Positions 42,003 through 50,329 of a DNA stretch of 64,000 nucleotides are shown in pieces. Numbering within the stretch: the first letter of the stretch is position 1; the number at the start of each line of letters is the position of its first letter. The notes below the pieces were generated by a model. It was given only the letters and a program-made list of their open reading frames with translations. It did not search any database and was not told the origin of the DNA. Origin of the DNA: Neobacillus novalis NBRC 102450. Its GTDB lineage: Bacteria > Bacillota > Bacilli > Bacillales > Cytobacillaceae. The stretch covers positions 1 to 64,000 of the forward strand of contig NZ_BCVP01000032.1 in assembly GCF_001591805.1 (NCBI RefSeq), read 5' to 3'. The position numbers and the translations under genes are program-made.

Positions 42003-43748
42003 TTAACGCATTATTGACGGAAAGAGTACTGTTTTATTCATCACATCATACATCCCCTGCTGGGTAATCCGAATATAAGGTAAATGTGTTGATGAAAAGA
42101 ACAGCAGACTATAAATTGGATCTGAAAAAGAATAGCCCCTAGCTCGCAGCTCTTCAGACAACTGTTTTTCTTGGACCATTAAGTCTTCCATAGGAAGGTC
42201 TGACATAATTCCATTTAAATGAAGCGGCAGCTCGCAAACCACCTGATCATCCTCGACCATGACAATCCCGCCGCCTAATTCTTTCATTCTATTAAATGCC
42301 AGAAGCAAATCTTGTTTATTTTTCCCGATTAAAATAATATCACCTGTATTGGAAAACGAGCTTGCTAATGCCGACAATTTTGTGGCGAAGCCTTTTAACA
42401 GCGTATTAATCCGCCATTTCCCGTTACGGTCAATTAAGGTAAAATAACATTCATCATGATTATGCGACAATTCATCCCCTGATACATCAATCGCTATCGA
42501 GTAGGGCTTGGTGATTACGGAGTTTTCCATTTTGATTCCAAAAGGCATTGAGAATTGTAGATCATCCATCGTTAATTCCCAATCCAGTTCCATCTTTTTC
42601 AGGCCATATTCCTTCCATTTCAATGGCGGATAAGTAACTTCTGTTTTCACTCCGTCCCGTTTTACCCATTTCCCTTTCGCAAGGACCGAAACAGGCGCAG
42701 GGTTTTCGATACTCGATAAAAAGTTAATATTGGCGATGCGTCCAGTGGCAATTTGCCCATGTAAATGGTCGATATTGTAGTATCTGGCGATATTGACAGT
42801 CGCCATATTATAGGCATCGATAATCGGGACCCCTTTTTCAATGGCAATTCGGATCATCAGGTCGTTCATCCCTTGTTCGTAAAAGGCGGAGGATGAGCCG
42901 TCGGTATTAAAGATTAAGCGATCATACGCCTCGATGCCAAGTCGCTTCATATCGTCCAAAATTTGCGGCAAATCAGGCCGGATAGAAGAATATCTTAATG
43001 ACACCATATACCCCTGCATTAAACGCTTATAAACCTCTTCACCTGTCATCGCTTCGTGGTCACAGTCCGTCCCGAGGAGCATCATTTTTGCTAAGGTTTT
43101 TTCAGATGCTCCAGGAAAGTGACCCTCAATTTTCTTACGCATCCGTTTTGCTTCTTGAATCCAGTGAAGCATCATATCATCGCCATTAAGCAGTCTGGGC
43201 CAGCCTGTTAGCTCACCGCCCTGAAGGACTGCATCATGCTCAAGCCATGACTTAATATTACTGTGCGAAAATATTTCTTCTTCATGCAGAATTTCCGTTT
43301 GGGAATCAAAGCGGCTCCACCAATACATCGTCGTCGGAATCGAACGCAGGTCATTTAATAATGAAAAGGCTTCCCTTTTTTCCAAATTTAACATTAATGC
43401 CATGTTGTCATTTATTAATGTTGTCGTCCCAAATTGGGATGCATAGGCTGCAAGCGTTTGGGGATTATATAATTGAAAGGGATGAGCATGTGGCTCGATG
43501 TATCCTGGTACAAGAATTTCATTTGTGCAGTCAATGACTTCACAGTTTTCGATATATGTTGGCAGATTCTCGCCAACATAGACAATCCGATCTTCATAAA
43601 TCCAAATATTTGCCCTCATCCACTTTCGAAATGACTGATTTAAATATAAAGCGTTTTTCAATAATATGGTGGGAGACGTTTTCCCATCCAACACGGATAT
43701 GTGCATACGCAGGTGTTTATTTTTCCAACGGTAACGTTGTTCCAGCAT
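42003..43748 (-). CDS. yerA: adenine-deaminase-like amidohydrolase YerA
   Basis: A 581-residue metal-dependent hydrolase of the adenine deaminase family. ILVPGYIEPHAHPFQLYNP carries the first metal histidines (H-x-H), GTDCDHEAMTGEEV the second zone, FNTDGSSS the aspartate of the barrel. The C-terminal GGGIVMVEDDQVVCELPLHLNGIMSD matches adenine deaminase. YerA has not been shown to deaminate adenine; it belongs to the subgroup distinct from AdeC. Next to the purine operon side in B. subtilis too. Confidence 0.9.
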   Translation of the reverse strand: MLEQRYRWKNKHLRMHISVLDGKTSPTILLKNALYLNQSFRKWMRANIWIYEDRIVYVGENLPTYIENCEVIDCTNEILVPGYIEPHAHPFQLYNPQTLAAYASQFGTTTLINDNMALMLNLEKREAFSLLNDLRSIPTTMYWWSRFDSQTEILHEEEIFSHSNIKSWLEHDAVLQGGELTGWPRLLNGDDMMLHWIQEAKRMRKKIEGHFPGASEKTLAKMMLLGTDCDHEAMTGEEVYKRLMQGYMVSLRYSSIRPDLPQILDDMKRLGIEAYDRLIFNTDGSSSAFYEQGMNDLMIRIAIEKGVPIIDAYNMATVNIARYYNIDHLHGQIATGRIANINFLSSIENPAPVSVLAKGKWVKRDGVKTEVTYPPLKWKEYGLKKMELDWELTMDDLQFSMPFGIKMENSVITKPYSIAIDVSGDELSHNHDECYFTLIDRNGKWRINTLLKGFATKLSALASSFSNTGDIILIGKNKQDLLLAFNRMKELGGGIVMVEDDQVVCELPLHLNGIMSDLPMEDLMVQEKQLSEELRARGYSFSDPIYSLLFFSSTHLPYIRITQQGMYDVMNKTVLFPSIMR

Positions 43749-43914
43749 ATGATATCCCCTCCCTTTATTTATACTATCTATATAATAAAATCTTGATTTA
43801 ATAACAAAGAAAGCCCTTACAAAATTTCTTTTATTATTATACTATCATATTTTACCGTTTAACGCAGTAAAGAATTGATAAATATTGTAAAGAATTTGTG
43901 AAGGAGTGAGCAAA

Positions 43915-44220
43915 ATGAATATCAAACCCAATATTGGCCTATTAAACGCTTTAATCCGGATTACAATTGGACTAACCATGTTATCCTGGTGTACGGCAAA
44001 ACTTGTGAAACACCCATGGCGGGATTCCTATCTGTTTGTAGCCCTATGCGGCGCGATGAAGGTAGCCGAGGGAATCGTCCGCTATTGCCCAATAACGGCA
44101 TTATATGAAAGATGCCAGGAAATGATGCCGGAAAAATCAGCGGTTGTCGATTCGATGGATGGGATGGAGGGATTGACGAATTTGGAAGGGGATCAGGGGG
44201 TGCCTTATAATCCGACTTGA
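43915..44220 (+). CDS. DUF2892 (YgaP-like TM) protein
   Basis: A 101-residue membrane protein: IKPNIGLLNALIRITIGLTMLSWCTAKL then YLFVALCGAMKVAEGIVRYCPITALYERCQEM, the inner-membrane domain found beside rhodanese domains. PITALYERC near the end is characteristic. Start at 43915 after AAGGAGTGAG. Function unknown. Terminator follows. Confidence 0.85.
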   Translation: MNIKPNIGLLNALIRITIGLTMLSWCTAKLVKHPWRDSYLFVALCGAMKVAEGIVRYCPITALYERCQEMMPEKSAVVDSMDGMEGLTNLEGDQGVPYNPT

Positions 44221-44260
44221 AATGTACCTGAAATGTTGCATTAAATGGGACAGTAACTAG

Positions 44261-44297
44261 GAAAACCGAACTTGAGATGGTCAAGTTCGGTTTTGTG
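44261..44297. terminator. bidirectional terminator
   Basis: AAAACCGAACTTGA and TCAAGTTCGGTTTT with a 5-nt loop, a 14-pair perfect stem. It separates the DUF2892 gene from the convergent Rpn-type remnant. Confidence 0.88.
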
Positions 44298-44348
44298 TCT
44301 TGTTAAACAAACTATATTTTTCGTAGCCAAAAAACATTCGACTACATT

Positions 44349-44648
44349 CTACCTTCCACGTACTGCTTTAATTTCATCTAACCCCAGTTCTGTCAGATCT
44401 GAAATATATTCATCCGGAAAATTGTCTTGGATTAATTTCATTGCTAGCTTTCTCCTCGCTTTAATTAAACCTTTTTCGATTCCTTTCTCGATTCCTTTCT
44501 CGATTCCTTTTTCGATTCCTTTCTCTAACCCCTTTTTCTCACCTTCTTCTCTCTCACGCTTCATCAATTCTCCAAAAGTCGGCGGCAAGTTATTTCGGTC
44601 TAAGTACATCATCTCTGTTACCTCCTTTGAAAATTCTTTTGCATTCAA
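44349..44648 (-). pseudogene. C-terminal remnant of an Rpn/PD-(D/E)XK transposase-like gene
   Basis: A 99-residue frame matching only the tail of Rpn-type (YhgA-like) recombination-promoting nuclease proteins: REREEGEKKGLEKGIEKGIEKG repeats followed by IKARRKLAMKLIQDNFPDEYISDLTELGLDEI. The catalytic PD-(D/E)XK part is missing. The repeat is a 12-bp microsatellite (TTTCTCGATTCC) at about 44470-44530 which expands and contracts easily in this family. Likely a decayed fragment; it might still be expressed, since AAAGGAGGTAACAG lies upstream of an internal ATG. Confidence 0.6.
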
Positions 44649-45439
44649 TTTGATTTATCTTGTATTGTAAAAAACTCAACATAACCATAGCTTAAGTTCA
44701 CCATTACAATGTACTCCTTGTTGTCTTTTTCAGATACCCAGCTTTCAACAACATCTTTCTCATAAAGACTATCCCAAGCAGGTTTATTTACAAAAGATAA
44801 TTGGTCTCCATCACTAATAAAGGATTTCGCAAAATTTTCAACCATTTTGTTAGCCACATCTTTTGAAATCTTATTCTCTTTTAAATCAAAAGAGTAGTTC
44901 TTGTAATGATACTGTTTAAATCCATTTTCGTTGAAAATTACTTCGATTTTATGAATAAAGTTATCGCTGTTAGGTTCTTTTTTACTCCAAAGGTATAGTG
45001 TTGATTCATTTAGATCTTCTTGTCTGAAATTCGGCATATTGTCAAGAACATTCTGAGGTAAGTACTTTTTCAATTCTGAAAAAACGGTTTCCTTTGAAAT
45101 GTCATCTTTGTTTATAGCATTGGGTTCTTCAAATGAGGTATTGGCCGTTTCATTATTTGTTGTTTCTATTATTTTTTCTTTTGGCACACTTGCATTGTTA
45201 CCTTGTGAATCTTTAAACAAATTTAGTTGGGTTGCTACGAAATAAGCAATTCCTAGGAAGAATACAGTAGTTACTGCCAAACTCAAAAGAGAATTAAATT
45301 TATTTCTAAATGGAAAAACTCGACTCTTTTTATTTTTAATGGAACTTAAAACACTTTGCTCTAACTTATCATTAAAATAAATATCCCGTAATAAAGTTTC
45401 ATTCATTTTATCTTTTAGATTAATTAATTTATTTTCCAC
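44645..45439 (-). CDS. anti-sigma factor partner, single-span
   Basis: A 264-residue protein: 60 cytoplasmic residues, one membrane helix at about 54-75 (LLSLAVTTVFFLGIAYFVATQL), then a long external domain with LFKDSQGNNA and WSKKEPNSDNFIHKIEVIFNENGF. The ribosome site GAGGGAG lies inside the end of the sigma gene and the GTG at 45439 is the likeliest start; TTG at 45460 is less likely. No zinc-finger is present, so this anti-sigma is of another type from the one at 3392. Function inferred from position. Confidence 0.75.
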   Translation of the reverse strand: MENKLINLKDKMNETLLRDIYFNDKLEQSVLSSIKNKKSRVFPFRNKFNSLLSLAVTTVFFLGIAYFVATQLNLFKDSQGNNASVPKEKIIETTNNETANTSFEEPNAINKDDISKETVFSELKKYLPQNVLDNMPNFRQEDLNESTLYLWSKKEPNSDNFIHKIEVIFNENGFKQYHYKNYSFDLKENKISKDVANKMVENFAKSFISDGDQLSFVNKPAWDSLYEKDVVESWVSEKDNKEYIVMVNLSYGYVEFFTIQDKSN

Positions 45440-45446
45440 TGAATGT

Positions 45447-45989
45447 TCACTCTCCCTCAAATGATTGTTTTAATTTAAGGCGACCTCTATGTAATCTAGT
45501 TTTAATCGTGTTCGAATTGACCTTTAACAGCACAGAAATTTCTTCAATGGAAAACTCTTGATAATAAAATAAAATAATGACCTCTCTTAATTTTAATGGC
45601 AGTTCCATTACTTGCTGAGATATTAATTGGCTTTCTTCTTTTTTCAACAGTTTAGATTCAATTGTTCGATCTTCCTGATTATTCCCGAAATAGTCTGTAA
45701 ATAATAAATTTTTAAATGCCCAACTCTTTAAAACATCTTTACATTTATTCACCGTAATTTTTAAAATCCAGGTCTTATACGAGGATTCGTTTCGAAAGTC
45801 ATCCATTTTTTCAAAACATTTAATAAATACATCTTGTGCCACATCTTCTGCTAATTGCCTTTGCTTTAGATAAGTGTATGCCACCCTGATTACGTCATTA
45901 CCATATGTTCTCATAAGCCATTTTAGTTTGTCTTCTCGATTAAAATAATTAGGCGGTTCTACCTTGGAGCTATTTATCTCTTCTATCAT
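45447..45989 (-). CDS. ECF-type RNA polymerase sigma factor
   Basis: A 180-residue sigma factor: region 2 MRTYGNDVIRVAYTYLKQRQLAEDVAQDVFIKCFEKMDDFRNES, region 4 ELPLKLREVIILFYYQEFSIEEISVLLKVNSNTIKTRLHRGRLKLKQ. The start has GGGGGAGAAGA just upstream. Reminiscent of SigV/SigM-like factors but the exact group is not decided. Downstream gene is its presumptive anti-sigma factor; its own promoter has an ECF consensus (46022-46047), so it is probably autoregulated. Confidence 0.92.
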   Translation of the reverse strand: MIEEINSSKVEPPNYFNREDKLKWLMRTYGNDVIRVAYTYLKQRQLAEDVAQDVFIKCFEKMDDFRNESSYKTWILKITVNKCKDVLKSWAFKNLLFTDYFGNNQEDRTIESKLLKKEESQLISQQVMELPLKLREVIILFYYQEFSIEEISVLLKVNSNTIKTRLHRGRLKLKQSFEGE

Positions 45990-46021
45990 TCTTCTCCCCC
46001 ATTATCTGTTTTTAGTATTTT

Positions 46022-46047
46022 GACGATTTGTAATTCAATTAGGTTCC
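46022..46047 (-). promoter_or_regulatory. ECF-type autoregulatory promoter
   Basis: GGAACC (46042-46047), 16-nt spacer, CGTC (46022-46025) on the minus strand: a perfect Bacillus ECF promoter 33-58 nt upstream of the sigma gene. Confidence 0.75.
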
Positions 46048-46227
46048 TTTTGATGAAAAAATTCTCCCTGCCACTGTCAAGCCCAGAAATTTGTCGAAAA
46101 AAAGGGTCAGTCTCACGCACTTTTAATGCGATGGAGACTGGCCCCTAATTTCTTGACCGTTGAAGACATACTTGTTATGCTAGGCCCAATGTTTACTGGA
46201 TTGCATCCAATGGTTGGAGGTTTTTTT

Positions 46228-47367
46228 TTGAATGTTATCGTAAACAAATTTAAAAAATTTCATTACAAACAACTTATATTTTACACTATAATTGCGCTTT
46301 GTCTTATCGCCTCTGTTGTTTTTGTTACTCACAATCAATCGCTCTATAATCGTCCAATCGCTGAAGTCATCGAAACCCATCTTGAAGACACAACTGAAAT
46401 GATTGATATACATAATAATAAAGACTTTCTATTCACTCAGCGCATTATAGCCAAATTAAAAAATGGAGAAGAAAATGGACAGCTGATCCATTTAACGAAT
46501 AAGTATTCATCGTCTGGAGCATATGACCAAGAATACTATGTTGGAAATGAATTGTTTATTTCAATTGATAAAAACGCAGACGTAAATACAGATTTAACTG
46601 GAACGATAAAAGACGTAAAACGAGATAAATACGTAGTAATCATCGCCTGGATTTTTATCTTTACTTTACTTATCGTAGGAAAAAAGCAAGGACTGCTTTC
46701 TATTATCAGTTTGGCGGTTAATGCTGTCCTGTTATCCTTTGCCTTGGATGTGTATTTGAAAAACTCAGACATAAGTTTACTAGTGATCTGCAGCATAGGT
46801 GTGATTATTTTTACTGTTATTTCTTTATTACTCGTAAACGGTTTTAATGAAAAAACATATGCAGCAATAGTTGCGACATTAATCGGGACTTTTATTACGC
46901 TGTTCATTACCTATTTTGTTATGTGGCTAACTTCCGAAAATGGCCTTCGATATGAAGGAATGCAATTTCTGACTCGGCGTTATCAAATGGTCTTTATGAC
47001 AGGATTACTCCTTGGATCTTTAGGAGCCGTCATGGATGTTGCGATTACAATGTCTGCTTCGATCTTTGCTTTATATGAAAAAAATAACAACATACCAGTT
47101 AAAGCACTTAAAACATCGGGAATGGAGATTGGTAAAGATATTATGGGAACCATGACGAGTATTTTATTTTTTGTCTATATCAGTGGTTCCATTCCAATGC
47201 TTATTTTGTTTTTGAAAAATGCGTCTTTATTGGGGTATACCCTTTCCATGAACCTATCATTAGAATTAGCTCGAGCCCTGGCTGGCGGCATTGGCATCGT
47301 GTTAACAATTCCGATTGGTCTATATACTTCTATTTTCTTCATTAATCGAAAGAGGACAAGAGTATGA
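46228..47367 (+). CDS. YibE/F-family membrane protein, first of a pair
   Basis: A 379-residue protein. An N-terminal helix (LIFYTIIALCLIASVVFV) is followed by a soluble beta segment of about 110 residues (IAEVIETHLEDTTEM, ISIDKNADVNTDLTGTIKDVKRDKY) and about seven membrane helices with MTGLLLGSLGAVMDVAITMSASIFALYE and GKDIMGTMTSILFFVYISG, the YibE/F signature. Start is TTG at 46228, 7 nt after TTGGAGG; the longer frame runs into an unrelated hairpin (46107-46145) and has no ribosome site. Role unknown, presumably transport. Confidence 0.82.
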   Translation: MNVIVNKFKKFHYKQLIFYTIIALCLIASVVFVTHNQSLYNRPIAEVIETHLEDTTEMIDIHNNKDFLFTQRIIAKLKNGEENGQLIHLTNKYSSSGAYDQEYYVGNELFISIDKNADVNTDLTGTIKDVKRDKYVVIIAWIFIFTLLIVGKKQGLLSIISLAVNAVLLSFALDVYLKNSDISLLVICSIGVIIFTVISLLLVNGFNEKTYAAIVATLIGTFITLFITYFVMWLTSENGLRYEGMQFLTRRYQMVFMTGLLLGSLGAVMDVAITMSASIFALYEKNNNIPVKALKTSGMEIGKDIMGTMTSILFFVYISGSIPMLILFLKNASLLGYTLSMNLSLELARALAGGIGIVLTIPIGLYTSIFFINRKRTRV

Positions 47368-48143
47368 ATGTATTAGTGTGGCTGGCAGCCATTTTATTTA
47401 TATTGATGGTCCTTATTGGCGGAAAAAATGGGATTCGGTCTTTTATTTCTTTATTCATCAACTTTGGTGTGCTCCTTCTTACTGTACTTTTTATGGCAAG
47501 TCCAAAGGCAAATCCAATCATCTTAACATTGATTGGATGCACAGTGATTAGTTGCATTAATTTATTTTTTATTAATAAAGTGAACAGCAAAACAACTACA
47601 GCCTTCATTTCTACTATGATCACGATTGTTATTTTACTTATTTTTATTAACATTGTGACAGAAACTGCGATGATTCAAGGATTTGGGGAATTTGAAATAG
47701 AGGAGCTTCACATATTCTCTCTTTATATTGGGGTCGATTTTGTTAAAATTGCATCTTCCGTCATTATTATGAGTACAATTGGTGCAATTACGGATATTGC
47801 CATTTCCATTACATCTCCCATGGGTGAATTATTTAATCATCATCCATCAATTAGCAGGAAAGAGTTATTCTTATCGGGATTAGGTATCGGGAGGGATATT
47901 TTAGGAACGACGACGAATACTTTATTTTTTGCTTTCGTAGGAGGCTACCTGGGATTGCTTTTATGGTTTAAAGAATTATCTTATTCAGTTGGAGATATCG
48001 TAAATTCAAAAGTATTTATTGCTGAGATAATCACAATCCTTTGTGCCGGAATTGGTGTAGCTTTGATCATTCCTATTGCTTCCTGGATTAATGCCTATTA
48101 TTTAGTAAAAAAAAGAAACAAAGGCGAGAAGGTTGCTCTTTAA
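47364..48143 (+). CDS. YibE/F-family membrane protein, second of a pair
   Basis: A 259-residue membrane protein overlapping the previous gene by 4 nt. Repeats the family core: ASSVIIMSTIGAITDIAISITSPMGELFNHHP and GIGRDILGTTTNTLFFAFVGGYLGLL, paralogous to the sequence of the first protein but lacking its soluble N-terminal domain. The pair probably forms a heteromeric complex. A weak dyad at 48127-48149 overlaps its stop. Confidence 0.85.
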   Translation: MNVLVWLAAILFILMVLIGGKNGIRSFISLFINFGVLLLTVLFMASPKANPIILTLIGCTVISCINLFFINKVNSKTTTAFISTMITIVILLIFINIVTETAMIQGFGEFEIEELHIFSLYIGVDFVKIASSVIIMSTIGAITDIAISITSPMGELFNHHPSISRKELFLSGLGIGRDILGTTTNTLFFAFVGGYLGLLLWFKELSYSVGDIVNSKVFIAEIITILCAGIGVALIIPIASWINAYYLVKKRNKGEKVAL

Positions 48144-48178
48144 CCTTCTTGACAGATTGGCTTACGCCCCCTTTTAAG

Positions 48179-48365
48179 AAAGGCGCAAGCGCCCTGGTCA
48201 GTGGCTGTATGGCCTCCTCGAAATAGCTAACGCTTTTTCTTCGTGCGAAGCTTTCCTTTTGGAGCGCTCAAAGTGAGTATTGGAAACACGGTGCGCGCAA
48301 GCGTTCAGATGTTGACTTATCGTAGGGTGGAGCGCGAAGGCATCTCGCTGCTAGGGAGCTGGACA
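48179..48365. mobile_element. degenerate GGCGCAAGCGCC-type intergenic element (MITE-like)
   Basis: Begins AAGGCGCAAGCGCCCTGGTCAG and ends CTAGGGAGCTGGACA, the termini of a non-coding element often seen in Bacillaceae intergenic regions. GC content is higher than the flanks and several short dyads (GGAGCGC, TGCGCGCAAG) lie inside. No transposase. An ORF on the minus strand (48268-48552) is a chance reading. Confidence 0.45.
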
Positions 48366-48569
48366 ATTCTCGAGGTCGATATTTCTTATCTTTTAAAAAT
48401 ATCGTAATTGCTTTAAATAAAGTAACTTTTGGAAAAAAACAGCCTGTTGAGGAGTAGATTATCCATTTTGGACGTTGAATTGGCGAAAAAATGTAATTAG
48501 AAGTGACTTGCCCGTCAGAAAAACATGTTTTACTCACAAGAAATGCAGTCAATTATACTCCCCTATTTT

Positions 48570-48665
48570 TTATTAGCGAATTTCGGGAGTTTATTAGCGA
48601 ATCTTACAAGTTTATTAGCGAATCTGTCATGGTTATTAGCGAATTTAAGGATTTAATAGCGAATT
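48570..48665. repeat. 21-bp-phased array, motif TTATTAGCGAAT (5 units)
   Basis: Units at 48570, 48591, 48612, 48633 and 48653: spacings 21, 21, 21, 20, exactly as in the array at 10816. Core TTATTAGCGAA, differing from that array's TTATCAGCGAA by one base. It lies between the convergent yibF-like and purD genes; the rest of the 700-bp gap (48366-48569, 48666-48810) shows nothing else I can name. Confidence 0.88.
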
Positions 48666-48810
48666 GAAATTTACTATGGAAAAACCTTAGGAAAATATAC
48701 CCTCCCCTTTTTTATACCCGAATAATTTACTTTTCCAGAAAGCATTAGCATCTTTTAGCAGTATGAATCGAATCCAAATAACAAAACTCTGATATATAAA
48801 TTCTGATATT

Positions 48811-48844
48811 TTAAAAAAGCCGACCTTAGGTCGGCTTTTCTTTT
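48811..48844. terminator. terminator of the purine operon
   Basis: AAAAGCCGACC and GGTCGGCTTTT around TTA, an 11-pair stem with A and T runs on both sides, overlapping the purD stop. Confidence 0.9.
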
Positions 48845-50114
48845 ACCCCAGAACAGATTGAAATGCTCTCACACCAATATCTTTTCGATAAAAAACTCCA
48901 TCACAAGTTAATTTCCCCAACTCGCGATAGACTTTTTCTTGTGCTTCAACCAAGTTTTCGGCCTTTGCCCCCACAAGAAGCACCCTGCCCCCTGCTGTAA
49001 CAAATTCACCCGCTTCATTTTTGACCGTTCCTGCATGAAAAGTGACTACATCATCATTCATATCATCTAATCCAGTTAGCACGGCACCCTTTTGATAAAC
49101 CTCCGGATACCCTTTTGCAGCCACTACAACCCCAATCATGGCTTGTTCATCCCATTCAAGGTTCGGCTTAACACCATCTAATAGTTCTAAAATCACTTCA
49201 ACTAAATCCGATTTTAATCTTGGCAAAATCACCTGTGTTTCCGGGTCGCCAAAACGGGCGTTAAACTCGATGACTTTTGGACCCTCTAAAGTATTAATTA
49301 ACCCTGCATATAATATCCCGCAAAAGCTGCGATTCTCTTGCACCATTGCTTTCGCTGCAGGTATCAGGACTGTGTCGATGGCGGTCTGCACCGTTTGTTT
49401 ACCAATCTGAGGAACCGGTGAATAGGCACCCATTCCGCCGGTATTCGGACCATGGTCGCCATCATAGGCCCGCTTATGATCTTGTGCTATTTCCAGCGGC
49501 ACAACGATATCCCCATTTACAAATGCCATGAGCGAAAATTCTTCACCTCTTAAAAATTCTTCAATCACGACCCGTGAAGATGCCCCGCCAAACTTCGCGT
49601 CGATGAGCATTTCTTCAAGGCTTTCGAGCGCTTCCTCTTTTGTTAAGGCAACCGTAACACCTTTGCCCGCCGCCAATCCGTCTGCTTTAATGACAATCGG
49701 CGCTCCTTTTTCTTCGACATATTTACGTGCTTCTTGATAAGAAGTAAAAACGGCATAATCGCCGGTTGGAATTTGGTATTTTTTCATCAATTCTTTGGCA
49801 AACGACTTGCTTCCTTCAATCTCTGCCGCTGCTTTTCGCGGTCCGAATACCTTCAAACCCGCCGCCTCGAATTTGTCGGCAAGTCCTTCCAGGAGAGGGA
49901 CTTCCGGGCCGATAATCGTTAAGTCCATTGCTTGGTCTTTGGCAAATTGAATGAGGGGTTCGTGGTTCGATTCTTCGATAGGAACCAGCTCCGCGACATC
50001 AGCCATGCCATCGTTTCCTGGAGCGACAAATACTTTTTCTACAAGCGTGCTCTCGCTAACCTTTTGGCAAATGGCATGTTCTCTCCCGCCGCGGCCAATG
50101 ATTAGTACCTTCAT
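48843..50114 (-). CDS. purD: phosphoribosylamine-glycine ligase
   Basis: GAR synthetase, step 2 of purine synthesis. 423 residues, ATP-grasp fold: VLIIGRGGREHAICQKVSES, FGPRKAAAEIEGSKSFAKELMKKYQIPTGDYAVF, VIKADGLAAGKGVTVA and FNARFGDPETQVILPRLKSDL. The ATG at 50114 is preferred to the GTG at 50123 because AGGTG lies 6 nt ahead. Last gene of the operon; separated from purH by about 215 bp, most of which is a 21-bp phased array. Confidence 0.97.
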   Translation of the reverse strand: MKVLIIGRGGREHAICQKVSESTLVEKVFVAPGNDGMADVAELVPIEESNHEPLIQFAKDQAMDLTIIGPEVPLLEGLADKFEAAGLKVFGPRKAAAEIEGSKSFAKELMKKYQIPTGDYAVFTSYQEARKYVEEKGAPIVIKADGLAAGKGVTVALTKEEALESLEEMLIDAKFGGASSRVVIEEFLRGEEFSLMAFVNGDIVVPLEIAQDHKRAYDGDHGPNTGGMGAYSPVPQIGKQTVQTAIDTVLIPAAKAMVQENRSFCGILYAGLINTLEGPKVIEFNARFGDPETQVILPRLKSDLVEVILELLDGVKPNLEWDEQAMIGVVVAAKGYPEVYQKGAVLTGLDDMNDDVVTFHAGTVKNEAGEFVTAGGRVLLVGAKAENLVEAQEKVYRELGKLTCDGVFYRKDIGVRAFQSVLG

Positions 50115-50193
50115 CGATTTCACCTCATTTTATGTTTGGCTGTTTACTAAAAGTTTGTTGCTTTTTACCATTAAATCCTGAAATCTACCTTCT

Positions 50194-50312
50194 CGATAGT
50201 TGGAGTACGTTTTACGACAGTTGGAGACAGCTTAGCGACAGTTGAATTGCGTTTCACGACAGTTGATCCCCGGTTTACGACAGTTGGAGCCGGCTTTCCG
50301 ACAAAACAACAA
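50194..50312. repeat. 21-bp-phased array, motif CGACAGTTGGAG (6 units)
   Basis: CGAYAGTTGGAG-type cores start at 50194, 50215, 50236, 50257, 50278 and 50299, all exactly 21 bp apart; the sixth has only CGACA. The 9 bases between cores vary. It occupies the gap between purH and purD and must be transcribed with the operon. Confidence 0.92.
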
Positions 50313-50329
50313 CGTGTAAGCAAAACAGC

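Noticed and set aside
44272..44670. 132-residue plus-strand ORF rich in FSIPFSIPF
   Set aside because: It is the reverse reading of the GIEK microsatellite of the Rpn-type remnant.
46126..46227. N-terminal extension of the first YibE/F protein
   Set aside because: It covers a hairpin and lacks a ribosome site; TTG at 46228 follows TTGGAGG.
48268..48552. 94-residue minus-strand ORF
   Set aside because: Lies in the MITE-like element and repeat-rich gap; no ribosome site or known motif.
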